DNA of 64,000 nucleotides from positions 25,009,270-25,073,269 of the forward strand of contig JAJLRJ010000006.1 of NCBI GenBank assembly GCA_024195265.1, given 5' to 3'. Both the position numbers and the translations under genes were made by a program. This document shows, piece after piece, positions 45,489 through 56,321 of this stretch. The DNA comes from Dendrophyllia cribrosa (taxonomy: Eukaryota; Cnidaria; Anthozoa; Scleractinia; Dendrophylliidae). Every line of letters begins with the position of its first letter. Positions within the stretch are counted from its first letter, which is position 1. The notes beneath the pieces were generated by a model. The model worked only from the letters and a program-made list of their open reading frames with translations, was not told the origin of the DNA and did not search any database.

Positions 45489-46032
45489 AAAAATGGCAAC
45501 AATGAGCAGCTGAACGTACGCTAATCAAATCCTTCTTTCTCGCAATCGGCCAAAGCAACCCCCTCACTTTTTCCCACACTATTTCAAATGGAGTCAAACT
45601 ATTTTGAGACGAAACTGCATTCCCATCGCGCATCGTTTTCTTTAGATAATATTAGCCAATAAGGTCGATAGTATGTTTTTCACTGTATTTACAATCCCCA
45701 AAACTTCATCCCCCAAAAATTTCAAAAACGCTCTCATACATTTCTTTTAAACTTTGTCCAGTTGAAGCCCATGATCTAATCAATTAGTCCAGTAGCGGGT
45801 TTTACAAAAACTTCTCTCGATCTAGAGAAACTCCGCATTTTGTGAATTTCGGAGGATCACCATTCTGTTGCCATGGAAGCACCGATGTAAACAAATCCTA
45901 TACTCACATAAAGTTCAGTGTATTGTGTATTTGCATGCAAAGTGGCTTGTCTTTTTATGCGCAACAACAAAAGATATGGCCCATTAAAATTGAAAGGGTG
46001 TGGACTTGAGAAATGGGTACGAGCCTCCTTAA

Positions 46033-48400
46033 TTGCTACATGGTTGCTGACGGCAATCGAAAGCCAATAATAACTCATCCCTGCCAATTAACTGTACTGC
46101 CATGTATATCAGTCATACATATAACAAGTTATGAGCCACAGCTATGTTTAAAAAGTTTAAAAATTAATTAACTATTATATGAACGTTTATGGTAAAATTC
46201 AAGTATTTTTTTTTGGTGGATTTTCAGTGTCAAATTTCGGCTTTCACGAAATCAATACATAAGATCATATTTCAGGTGCTGAAATGAAATAATGTTTTCC
46301 ATGACAAGAATTTTTTACAGGAGATGAATTTCACTTAGACGACAACACATTTTGTCATCTGCCCACTTGTTATCATTACAAAATTACACATGCATCATAG
46401 TTAGTTGAAGAAAAGACAATATACTGTTTGTTGCATCTTTTCAAGACCATATGTGATATGAAAACATGACTGTGAAGTAGGTTTCAAGTGTTGTGTGACT
46501 GTAACATAATTTATGCATTAGGTGAACCTAATCTCACCTGACTCTAGATCAGAAATGAGTTCGGCAAACTTTAATTGCAATGTCAGTTGAAGGTGTTTGT
46601 GCCCTGAAAATGTTATCCATGAATTTACAGCCGCCTTTTTGTCTTTTCTTTCAAACTTAAGTTATGATCACTTTGAATGCAAATTAAAGTTCTCTGATTA
46701 TGAACAGGCTAAGTCACACATTGTTTGAACAATCATGGCATGTTTTATACCAAAATATAAAGGTCGTGTTTTCACATGATTGTTTACGTATGCTCGATGC
46801 GATACTGTATATCCATTCATTTCTTGAAGCTTGAATTATTTTTTGAATGTGGAAGTATGACAAGCGATTCTCTTAACTTACATCATTTCCTTTACCTGTA
46901 TATTTGTTTTAATCATTTTTCATTAATTTTAATTTTTTAAGTATTAATAAATTAACTGATTTTTTCGTAATGATTTTCGTTAACTGCTGCTTTAAAAATA
47001 ATCAAGCATTCTTGGGACCGAAAGGGTGGCTAATATGTTCACTCGTTCTTATGGAACCTGAAAAGTGTCTTAAGTTTAAGCATGATCTGTTCAGTGGCTC
47101 TTTACACTCTTGAAAGTTATAGAGAAATATTTACTTCTTTGGTCTTCTGATCATCGCATTCTTTGATTGAATAACCAGACACGTGTAGCTGCCAACGGCA
47201 AGCTGACTTGGCAACAGCCCAGCAAGACATCTTTGCTCTTCAAATTTTCATGCCTGTTTACACATAAAATTAATTACTTTCAAATAAACATACTAAGGCA
47301 ATTATAACATTGTGCTTGCAAAAAGAAAAAACAAGATTTGAAACAAAGCACAGGGTCCAATTTAATGGGAGGTTGCTGGAAAATCAAATAATATAATTAC
47401 GTGACTTTTTAATAAACTGTCTTTATTGGGCATCTGATCTGAAAATGTTATTAGTTTATACTGTTGGAACAGTAAAATGTATCTTTCTTAGAAATTAATA
47501 TTAATTTCACCCAAATGTAAAACTAAAAGTAGAACAGAAGAACTCACCACTTGTAAAGAAAATAATTGTAGGTTGTAAATTGTAAATTGTAAGCATAATG
47601 CCTGCGACCATTATTTAGACTCTATCAAGTTCAATGTGATGCACCCAAAACATATGAATTAGTTTTTAAACATGGAGCTCAATGTTTTATGCAGCAAAAA
47701 CTTCAACATTCCCTGTAGCAAGATTGTGTATCACAAATAAAATATGCGATGTTGAAGTGCAATTTTAAGCTTAAGTATTATGAACAAACAATTCGGTTTT
47801 CTACAAACTGGTATCCCGCCATTTTCAGTCGCAAATGACAGATAAAATTAATGATGAATAAAACGGATATCCAGGGTTTGTCATTAATATAAACAGTTCA
47901 CTAAATAGCCTCGTTTGGTGACCTTGTATTTCATAAACAAGCATCAAAAGCTAACATTTTATTACATACAAAAAGGATTAGCTGGAAATAAATAAAGTTC
48001 ATTCTGTTTGTTTACCGGCAAGTTTAATAGAAGTCTGAGAAAGCAAATATCCGTGTTGGAACGCTTGAGAACTCTTAGATCTTATTTAAGGCTTAATTTA
48101 ATTTTTTAAATGTCAAAAAGACACTTACCTTTTAATCTTAAGTGAAGTTTGGGTCAAAGAAAGGTGGAAAGATTATTATCCAAACGATCTTCTGAACGCC
48201 GGAAAATCAGAATATTTTTTTCTCTTCGACTCACTCTGTACGCGTCAGATGTATCTTGGTTGTGATTGGTCAAAGAGAAATGGCAACCGGCGGAAAGCGC
48301 GGGAAACTGGCTGCCTCGGCTCCAGTCTATCGTCCGGCCGCTCGGGACGGCCATTTTGGTCAGTTAATCGTAGGTAAACGTGACAAGATGTTCAAAACAA
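46033..48400. other. unique AT-rich interior of the CACTG element
   Basis: No ORF above 66 codons, no palindrome and no recognisable domain. This is where a transposase would be expected and is not found. Confidence 0.5.
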
Positions 48401-49046
48401 AAGCAAAGCCGTCATATCTTTCACTTCATCTTTGAAGCCCGTCACAGGTGAAGTCAAAGTTCTTAGTATGTTTGTCCTCACCTTTGACAAATGTCAAAAG
48501 AAACGAATACCAAAGCCGTCATATCTTTGACTGTACCTTTGACGCGTGTCAAAGGCGAAGTCAAAGTTGTTTACATATTTGACTTCGCCTTTGACAGGGG
48601 GCTAAAAGAATATCAAAGCTGTCATATCTTTGACTTCACCTTTAACTCGCGTCAAAGGTGAAGTCAAACACGTCGTCGTATTTGACCTCGCCTTTGTCCC
48701 GTCTCAAAGGTATATGCAAAGCCGTTATATATTTGGCATCACCTGTGACGCGCGTCAAAGGCGAAGTCAAAGTTGTTTCCACATTTGACCTCGCCTTTGA
48801 CAGGTATCAAAAGAATATCAAAGCTGTCATATCTTTGACTTCACTTTTGGCGCACGTCAAAGGTGAAGTCAAACTCGTTGTCGTATTTGACTTCGCCTTT
48901 GTCCCATCTCAAATGTATATGCAAAGCCGTTATACATTTGACATCACCTTTGACGCGCGTCAAAGGTGATGTCAAAGTCGATGACACATTTGACCACACC
49001 TTTGATGAAAGTCAAAGGTATAGCAAATCCAATATTTCGTGCAGTG
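48401..49046. repeat. right subterminal TTTGAC/GTCAAA array
   Basis: Here the words are more regular than on the left: units of about 60-65 bp of the type TTTGACTTCACCTTTGACGC, with a larger period of roughly 185-205 bp (compare 48625, 48830 and 48935). Confidence 0.88.
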
Positions 49047-49629
49047 GGAATACCCAGGTTAACCAGGCTTTTTGTACATTGGGTTCAAACCTGGTTTGGC
49101 TGGTTTTTGAGCCAGGAAACCTGACAGGATCTAATTTTTGAAGAGCCTGGTTAAAGCCTGGTTTCCCTGGTTCTTTGGAAAACCAGGCTTGCCAGGAATA
49201 CCCAGGTTAACCAGGATTTTTGCACATTAGGTTCAAGCCTGGTTAGGCTGGTTTTTGAACCAGGAAACCCTGGTTCATCCAATTTTTTAGAGCCTGGTTA
49301 AAGCCTGGTTTACCTGGTTCTTAGATAAACCAGGCTTGCCAGGCTTGCCAGGCTTGCCAGGAATACCCGGGTTAACCAGGCTTTTTGCACATTGGGTTCA
49401 AGCCTGGTTAGCCTGGTTTGAGAACCAGGAAACCCTGGTTCATCCAATTTTTTAGAGCCTGGTTAAAGCCTGGTTTACCTGGTTCTTAGATAAACCAGGC
49501 TTGCCAGGCTTGCCAGGAATACCCGGGATAACCAGGCTTTTTGCACATTGGGTTCAAGCCTGGTTAGCCTGGTTGATTCAACAAGGCTTGGACCCTGGTT
49601 AACCCTGGTTTAACCAGGCTTTTGGTGCA
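49047..49629. repeat. CCTGG-motif array, right end of the 15-kb element
   Basis: A higher-order unit of about 170 bp (AATACCCAGGTTAACCAGG...GCTTGCCAGG) is repeated about three times at 49049, 49197 and 49369-49520. It contains the intact empty-site sequence for the CACTG insertion. Confidence 0.92.
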
Positions 49630-49639
49630 GGGGTAATGT

Positions 49640-50102
49640 TTTAAATGTTCTGCAAGATTTGATTTATGCCAAAAATTTTTAATCCAAGACTCCAAATTTA
49701 AGAGCTTTGCCACAGGCCGTATTTACAAGATCAATCAAAGATTAACATGTACATCCAAACATGTTATATACTTGGCCTCATGTAATAAGTGTAAATTGCA
49801 ATACGTAGGATCTACGTCAACAGAATTTAAAGTACGTTTTCGTAACCACAAATCATCTAAGCTCAATAACAAAAAAAACATGTGAGTTGGCAATCCATTT
49901 TAATTGTATTGAACATCAGATTTCGCAAATTAGCTTCATTGTTAATGAAAAAATCATCAGCCAGGGAGACGCTGCCTATCTTGATCAATTGTTATTAACG
50001 AGGGAAGCTTATTGGACCGCACAATTGTTCACACTCAACCCTCATGGCCTAAACAAAAGACGTGAATTCAGATCTAAGAATCGCATCTGCTATAACACCT
50101 AA
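49640..50102 (+). pseudogene. PLE GIY-YIG endonuclease, frameshifted
   Basis: Reads FATGRIYKINQRLTCTSKHV, then VIYLASCNKCKLQYVGSTST and FKVRFRNHKSS; an A-run (49870-49877) has one base too many, and the frame resumes as CELAIHFN, then LLLTREAYWTAQLFTLNPHG and LNKRREFRSKNRI with stop TAA 50100. All catalytic positions seen in PLE 1 are kept (Arg, Glu, the paired Cys). The RT is missing, so the copy is 5'-truncated. Confidence 0.87.
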
Positions 50103-50420
50103 TTAGCTAATTATAGTACACTTTGTAATTTAGATGTTTTTTACAAATTGTTGTATTTTCGCTGTTTGCGCCTTCTTGTTTGTTACCATTTACTTGTTAC
50201 ATAACTTTTTGTTTTGCATTTTATCATATTACATAACCTTATTTACATTTTCCAGTTTGAGTATAAATATTTGTGACTCTGTAAGCTTGTTAGGATTTTT
50301 AGCTTTTTAAATTTTTATCTGTAAATAGTTCCACCTGAAGAAGGCCGAAGGCCGAAACGTCGACCGAATTAAACAGCCGGAACAGTTAGAAGTTTGTTTC
50401 TATGTCACATCTTCGTACAC
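49640..50420 (+). mobile_element. Penelope-like element 2, right half with tail
   Basis: GIY-YIG endonuclease frame (broken) followed by the PLE tail, which is the inverted partner of 34332-34600. It is a different PLE family from element 1: the tails do not match, but the proteins align along their whole length. Confidence 0.82.
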
Positions 50421-52660
50421 TTCGTACCCAGAAAATCGTTTAGGTGGAAAGGGCAAAGCTGTTCGGAATTGAAGGCCTTAGTCGGTGTAAACAGTCGTAA
50501 AAACTAAAACTTTGTAGGATTTTCGTTCAATTGTTTTCGGAGGAATAAAAAATGTCGTTTTGGGTACAAAATAAGGTCAGCTAGGATTTTATGAAAGGAG
50601 AAAGCAGCTAGTAAATTCGGAGGTAAGATTTCTTTCCTAATAATATACATGAAAAAATTACGCGATTCTGATTGGCTAAGAGCAGTGCAGTTCAAGTGTA
50701 ACACCAGTGCAAAACGTGTAACACCAGTGCAAAAAGTGTAACACCAGTGCAAATTACAAATCAAAAAATTTCCAAACAAAAATGGATGCAATTTTTTTCA
50801 TGTATAATTATTAATAAGTAAGCGGCTCGTGCAATTTTGAGCTTTTTGAAAATTTCACTCGTGCAAATTAATCCCAAATTGAACTCGAAACCGTATGATT
50901 ACCTATACTTAAACTGTATTAGTTTTCACATAGTGTCCTTTAAAGGCAATAAACGGCTCATCCTCGGTGTAAAAACCTGCCAACTCACGAGTAACGTAAA
51001 ACAAAGAAAACAAAAGGTTCTAAAACAATTGAGTGCCAGAGAACAAAGGTAGAAAACAAGGAAAAAGTCACTGGTTTTAACACCGTGGTAAACCCCAATA
51101 AACAGTACAACCAACAGACATACCACGGCAGGTCTCATATCTTATTCATAAATAGGCACAAGCTTAACGAGAAACCTCTAGAAGTTTGTTTCCACCAGAA
51201 GCGCTTTAATTTAAAGAAAAACTAGGGGAAATATTGCTTTGTTTGTGACAAAATGCATAGATATAGAACCCCAAGACCATAGTCTCAGTCACACCAAGGG
51301 TAAGACACACAAAAACAAAGCCCACTGGACCGACTCTATTCAAGTAATAAAACCACAGCACCAATGAACAATGGAGATGAGGAAACAGAGCTTGGTTAGA
51401 CAAAAATACCAGGAAGTGGAGAACTAAAAAATGCACGGAAGAAAAAGGGAAAGAAAGGGAAAAGCATCAATACATTATCTCAAGGTCATAGAGAGAGCCC
51501 ACAGAAAACGAAGTCTCACAAAACTGAAGCACGACTGAAACATGCGCAGGTGTTAAAACTCAGCATCATAGGACCCATTTGCCACAACCAAGGAGTGACA
51601 TGCAAAAATGCAAGGAGTTAGATTGAAAAAGGAATAACAAAGAAATTAAATTAAATTAAAAAAAAATAAAAAAAAAATAAATGAAATAATAATGATAATT
51701 AAAAAAAAAATAAAAAATGTTGAAAATTTTTAATAATAATAAAAGGGATGACATGAAATAAAATGGGACAAAAGTAAATTAATTTGAAATTAATGTCTTG
51801 CAAAAATTTATATCTTGTAAGGAGTGCTTTCAATTATACTGGCATAGGGTAAGGGACTCTTCGAGTTTGACTGTGGCCATGGAGAAAAAGGTTTGCATGT
51901 AAACAAAAAATGGATCCATGTCCCTGCCTTCTTCTGAAAAGGGCTCCACTGATAACAACCACAGTGAACGCCCAACGATTTAATATCTCAGTATCAGTGC
52001 TCAGTTTGAATGATATATGTTTTACTTTTCACCTACGTTTATCTGAATTCTGAAACTGTACATTAAATAAAATATGATTTTTAAATTAGAATAGCTCAGT
52101 TAAAGATTTCGCGCTGCTAAGAGTGGATACCGCTTGTAATAGACAAATTTGAATAGCTCTTAAGTTCATTCCTTATATTTATAGTATGGCACTTCGCACG
52201 AGTGCGGCACTAGCGCGCACACAATCCGAATCTAAAATCATCCTGTTTGAGTTGAAATTTATCAAAAATTTCTCTGTTCGGATAAAAGAGTCATCGCTCT
52301 GAAACATACATACACACCCATTACTCATGGCTTTGAAATTTTGAGATAATATCATGCACGCAAGGGGCGTTTGAGTTAATTCTTTTTGACGCTCTGTACC
52401 TTTGCCGTGAATCAATGAGAATGGACAGAGACTTATGCTCTGCCATAAAAGATCAAACGTAAAGTGTAACTAACTTATAGGACTGTTTAAAATGCGGTTA
52501 ACATATTTTGGTGAACATATTTTGCCAAGATTCTTTTGGAAAATCGCAAAATTAAAGAAGAAAAAATAATTTAGATAGGTCCGAATTGGAAAAAAACGCG
52601 CCTTCGGTCGTGAAAAAAAAATTAAGGATAGATAAGAAATGAAAAAAAAAACGGGCCGAG
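50421..52660. other. non-coding with simple repeats
   Basis: A 20-21-bp unit AGTGTAACACCAGTGCAAAA occurs three times at 50696-50755. 51650-51720 is A-rich. No convincing gene on either strand. Confidence 0.5.
50696..50755. repeat. 20-21-bp tandem repeat, three copies
   Basis: GTGTAACACCAGTGCAAAA repeated three times with one-base changes. Confidence 0.93.
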
Positions 52661-52768
52661 TGCATTGTTGAGTTATATAACCACACGGAATTTTTTAAGA
52701 ACACAAGAGAAGTGCACTTCTGGAATGTTCTTAAAAATTCCCAAGTGCTTATATAACTCAACAATGCA
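52661..52768. repeat. hairpin element
   Basis: TGCATTGTTGAGTTATATAA (52661) is complemented at 52749-52768. Inner arms TTTTTTAAGAACA and TGTTCTTAAAAA also pair. Confidence 0.88.
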
Positions 52769-53493
52769 CAAGGAACGGGGCTTTTATAAAATAAAAACAG
52801 TTCTAATGAACCTTACCCGCGTTATTTTTTTTATCGAGATATAATGAACTCGGTTCATAGCATTCAATTCGAGCATGTTATAAATTTACATAACATGACC
52901 GATAAAAATAACAGCAATTTCACCAGAACTAGGCCAAACAAGGGTTTTTACGGACCCCGATCAGCCCGAAAATCACAGAAAAGTTAGAGAAAGAGGGGAA
53001 GGGGGCGAAAAAAGGGGGAGGGAAAAAAAGACTAACAACAGTCTTAGCATGGGATCAATTTCTGGGCGTAACTTTGATTTATTTGTCCCATCATGCTCGT
53101 GACATAATTAACTGACATCTTTCTCACTTGGCCTGGTGTATCATTTATCGGCAAATGATAATAGAAATCTTAATTGTTTGATGAAGCCGGCATTTGTATG
53201 TCGTCATTTGGGAATACATTAAGTGTTTTAGGACATGGCTTGACCAATCAAAAGTCAGTTTGTGTCTTGGTAAAACAAACTAGTTCACTTGCAACATTTG
53301 CATTCTCTGACGGGGCGAGGACGATTCCTATTTAACTGTGTACTTCGTCCATATTTAACGTCTATTTTGATATTCGCGCCAATCGTGAAGTAAAAAAAGC
53401 TGGCGTGCTATTTCTTGTAATCGTTTTACTCAGGGAGCAATTGAAGGCAGAATGGCTTTAAGCAGCTAGCGCACCAATTCAAAAATTAATTAT
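52769..53493. other. nothing recognised
   Basis: Non-coding. An A/G-rich stretch lies at 52975-53035. Confidence 0.45.
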
Positions 53494-54035
53494 GTGAGCA
53501 AAAGATTGCACTTGTGATAAATTCGCGCGCTTGTTTGCTGATTTGGAAGCAAAACTGATACATTAAGGGAATAAACTTCCCCGTTTTTGCCTCCTTCAAA
53601 TTACAACTACTTCGCAAATAGAAATTAGTTGTTGCACTATTCTTTATTACAATCGTTAAGTTAAGATTATTTAAAGCTGAAGCTGATAAAAAAATATAGT
53701 TCTCAAGCAGCACTCGCACCTTTTAAAAGTGAACAAAAGATCGAACTTGTGATAATTTCGTACGCTTGGTTGCTGAATTTAATTTACAACACGGATAAAT
53801 GAGGAGATTAACTTGCCTCTTCTTTGCCTCCATCAAATTACGTCAACTTCGCAAACAGAGATAAGCTGATGGGCGATTATTTGTGCAATCGTTTAGATTA
53901 AGGTAATTGTAGTTCTCAAGAAATCTTTGTTTTAACAATCGCACAAATGGTTTGAATAGCGAGCGCCTTTTGAACGTGAACAAAAGATCGCACTTGTGAT
54001 AACTTCGCGGGCTTGATTGCTGATGTGCATTTATT
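53494..54035. repeat. degenerate tandem repeat, 235-247 bp, 2.2 copies
   Basis: Copies start at 53494, 53729 and 53976 with GTGAACAAAAGATCGCACTT-like words, and share CTTCGCAAA, GCCTCC and TTAGATTAAG-type blocks. They are considerably diverged, so the repeat is old. Confidence 0.85.
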
Positions 54036-54299
54036 GTAGTAAAAACGTTTGCCGTCTTTGCTTCTGGTAATTTTTATTTCCAATCGGGCCGCTTGTCTTT
54101 ACTTAGGGCCTATCGATTACGTTTCATGTATCTCTTTGATTGGCGTTTTCTGTTTTGAGACATAAGGGAAAGAGAAATTGATACAATTTTTTTTCGATCT
54201 TTATTCACTTCTTCGGTTTCTTCTTTACGATTTCCATGCAGCTATGGAACAGTTTAGGTTAAACAAGAGAAACCAGGAACTTGCGTGAGAATTCAAAAT

Positions 54300-54328
54300 G
54301 GGGGGGGGGGGGGGGGGGGGGGAGGGGG
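54300..54328. repeat. poly-G run
   Basis: About 22 G, one A, then G. It is followed by GGTTCGAACTTGGACGG, a weak B-box-like word on the minus strand without an A box. Confidence 0.9.
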
Positions 54329-55143
54329 GTTCGAACTTGGACGGTTCGGACTCTAAAACGGGTGTAGTATGTTGATCCCTTTTGTACATAAATTATAAAT
54401 TACACTGTGTAAAAACTGTTGCCATTGTAGATTCTATATTTACCTGAAAATAAAACTCTATTTGTTGCAATGAACTTTACTCTGGGTGCCAGAGATTTTC
54501 TTCTTTTTTTTTTTTTGTCAAAACCGGCGAGTTTGAGCGGCGACAACGAGGCGCAACGCGCGAGCTTCTTGCAACCGCTTATGCGGTTAATTTCACTTAT
54601 GATGTTTAGAGAACGGACCTCTGGATCCAGGGTGAAAGAACTTCAGAAAAAAAAAATATATTAGATCGTTTTCAAAACAAATTAATTCGAGTTAAAAATA
54701 TTTATTATATGACACGTTTGGCTCTATAAGCCTTTTCTTTGCAAAACCATAGATGAAAGTCCCACATGAGAGCCGCGCGAATCTGCGGCGAGATCGGAGC
54801 CTGGGAAACCCGTACGGCCCTGTTATAAAAGCGTAAGGCTTCGCGTGTTAAATTTTCAAGCAATTTTGTCTCCAATTTGGTCATCTGATAAAACACTTAT
54901 TGCTGGCACGGACCTCGCTGCGCTTGGACCGTACTCCATAGCCTTGAGCCAACTACTTTCCTATCCGGCCCTCTCACTTGGTCAATGAATACATATCATT
55001 TGATTGCAAGCAGGAGAAAGATTTACTTTGCTCGTGAAGAATATTCAAGATCGGTGGTTAAAGAAGTAATTGCTTGCTACTGCTTAAAACACTGCGCGGC
55101 AACTCAGCTTAGTTTGACGGTTTCCCTTTGTGTTTCTTTTTAG
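54329..55143. other. no recognised gene
   Basis: A minus-strand frame 54705-54896 (MFYQMTKLETKLLENLTREA) is short and unrecognised. The end of the stretch, TGTTTCTTTTTAG, is a good splice acceptor for the transposase-like exon that follows. Confidence 0.45.
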
Positions 55144-55434
55144 GCGCTGCAGCGGTTGTAAGAGGAAAAAAAGCTTGCGCACCTACAGTTTTTTGATGAG
55201 TTTCCTCGGGTGGCACTAGGAACGCTGCTCCTCGCCATTTATTATTTTGTATCGAACGACACGCAGATAAAAGCAGCGCGAAGATTAAGAGTTAGTGAAG
55301 GACTAGTTTCCCTAATATTCAGGAGTTTGCAAGATGTCTGCTCCAGAGATTTGGAAGATAGGCCAATCATCCCTTTTGGAGGCCCAGGTGTGGTTGTCAA
55401 ATGTGACTAGAGCAAGTTTAATCACAAGCCCAAG
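55144..55434 (+). pseudogene. ISXO2/IS1595-like (DDE) transposase exon, broken
   Basis: Preceded by the acceptor TTCTTTTTAG and followed by the donor AAG/GTAACT. The reading starts with a zinc-ribbon-like RCSGCKRKKSLRTYSF, shifts frame in the T-run at about 55188, then runs LLLAIYYFVSNDTQIKAARR and FGGPGVVVKCD. It hits a TAG at 55408 where the family has Glu (VVE.DES.F), and goes on SKFNHKP. The GGPG.VVE.DESKF block is the first catalytic Asp region of ISXO2-like transposases, which in animals occur as transposons and domesticated genes. The remaining catalytic exons are not seen downstream. Confidence 0.7.
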
Positions 55435-56069
55435 GTAACTTTTTTTGTTTGTACACTGGACGAAATAATAGAGGGTCGGGTTTAATGTAAGTAACTTTAA
55501 AAAACCGCTACATATGGGAAAAGAACATTTCACATATGGAAAATTGCTATTGGGTTGAAAAAAAAAAAGACGAGCACCCGCCACAAACAATTATTCGACG
55601 GCATGCCGGCTTCATATGTAATTCGATTTTAGTTGAAGAAGGCCGTTTCAATAAATTTCCGCATGATTTACAAAATTAATTTTCTAGTATTTTAATTTTG
55701 ATTCATGAAATTTATTAACATATTTATGCTTAATGATCAGTTTCCACGAAAGGGTTAAGATTATTTTTTTGGAAGGAAAAATACATAGGGTCGTTCAGAT
55801 TTTTTACTAAAAAGAGCATGTGAATAGTACCGTTAGTGTATTAACATTGGCGAAATTTCGAAGGGAACGCGAAAAAATCTGCGTTTAATTTAATTTTTCC
55901 TTATGTAAGCTTCTCGCTGACGTCATCGAGTTTTGGAAAACCCTCATTTTCGTCTGAGCACTTGCAAAAGTATGGCGTTATATCCCGCCAAAATTCAAGT
56001 TTTTGTTTGCAATATTGTTGCTTTGAATTAACGCTCGTTTTTACAATCCAATATTCAAGGTCTATAATT
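55435..56069. other. no gene recognised
   Basis: AT-rich. No continuation of the transposase frame found. Confidence 0.45.
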
Positions 56070-56321
56070 CAACATTGTGCATTCACGAATCAACATCCAT
56101 ATTTCAAATTCAGTGTGCTTCGTTCACATGCGACATTCGTCTGTGTGTTGTTATAGTGATATTAATAGTTTCTAGTGAGTCCGCAGTGTCCAGCGGTTGC
56201 TCTGTATGTAACCTCGTGCTTTTAAGATTACAATCAGTTGTTGGTTCGCCATTTTGTGTGTTTGTTGTCTGTTGAACTTTTCCCCGAGAACATATATATA
56301 ACATTTCTTGCGACGAGTTAT

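Larger units (their letters stand above)
42771..46032. repeat. 3.3-kb palindrome, right arm interrupted
   Basis: The left arm 42771-43670 is contiguous. Its complement is split into 45490-46032 (outer) and about 44030-44375 (inner), centre near 43850. The right arm is therefore interrupted by about 1.1 kb. Conserved words include TCCATGGCAACAGAATGGTG near 42925 and its complement near 45865. Confidence 0.88.
39787..49046. mobile_element. CACTG...CAGTG element, EnSpm/CACTA-like, 9,260 bp, non-autonomous
   Basis: The ends are CACTGCACGAAA (39787) and its complement TTTCGTGCAGTG (ending 49046), flanked by GGA on both sides (39784-39786 and 49047-49049). Joining the flanks around one GGA gives GCTTGCCAGGAATACCCAGG, which occurs uninterrupted in the neighbouring array at about 49190, so the empty site is visible in the same window. 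A CACT-type tip, a 3-bp duplication and long subterminal repeat arrays match the EnSpm/CACTA superfamily. No transposase ORF is seen despite the length. The interior is filled by several palindromes and about 2.4 kb of unique AT-rich DNA. Confidence 0.82.
34680..49629. mobile_element. about 15-kb element bounded by CCTGG-motif arrays (probable DNA transposon)
   Basis: Both ends read TGCACCAAAAGCCTGGTTAA going inwards (34680 rightwards; 49629 leftwards on the complement), followed by arrays of AAGCCTGGTTTAACCAGGCTT-like words. It sits between the two PLE 2 halves. No transposase gene is recognisable, and I could not assign a target duplication. Its interior holds the large palindrome (34690-37905), further CCTGG arrays, about 1.3 kb of unique sequence, and the nested CACTG element. 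Family is unknown; the end structure is like that of the nested CACTG element (both have TGCAC near the tip and long subterminal arrays). Confidence 0.65.

Noticed and set aside
34680..49629. Calling the outer 15-kb unit a CACTA element
   Set aside because: Its tips do not start CACT and no 3-bp duplication fits at any of the boundary choices tried.
54300..54380. tRNA or SINE head on the minus strand near GTTCGAACCC
   Set aside because: Only a B-box-like word; no A box at the right distance.
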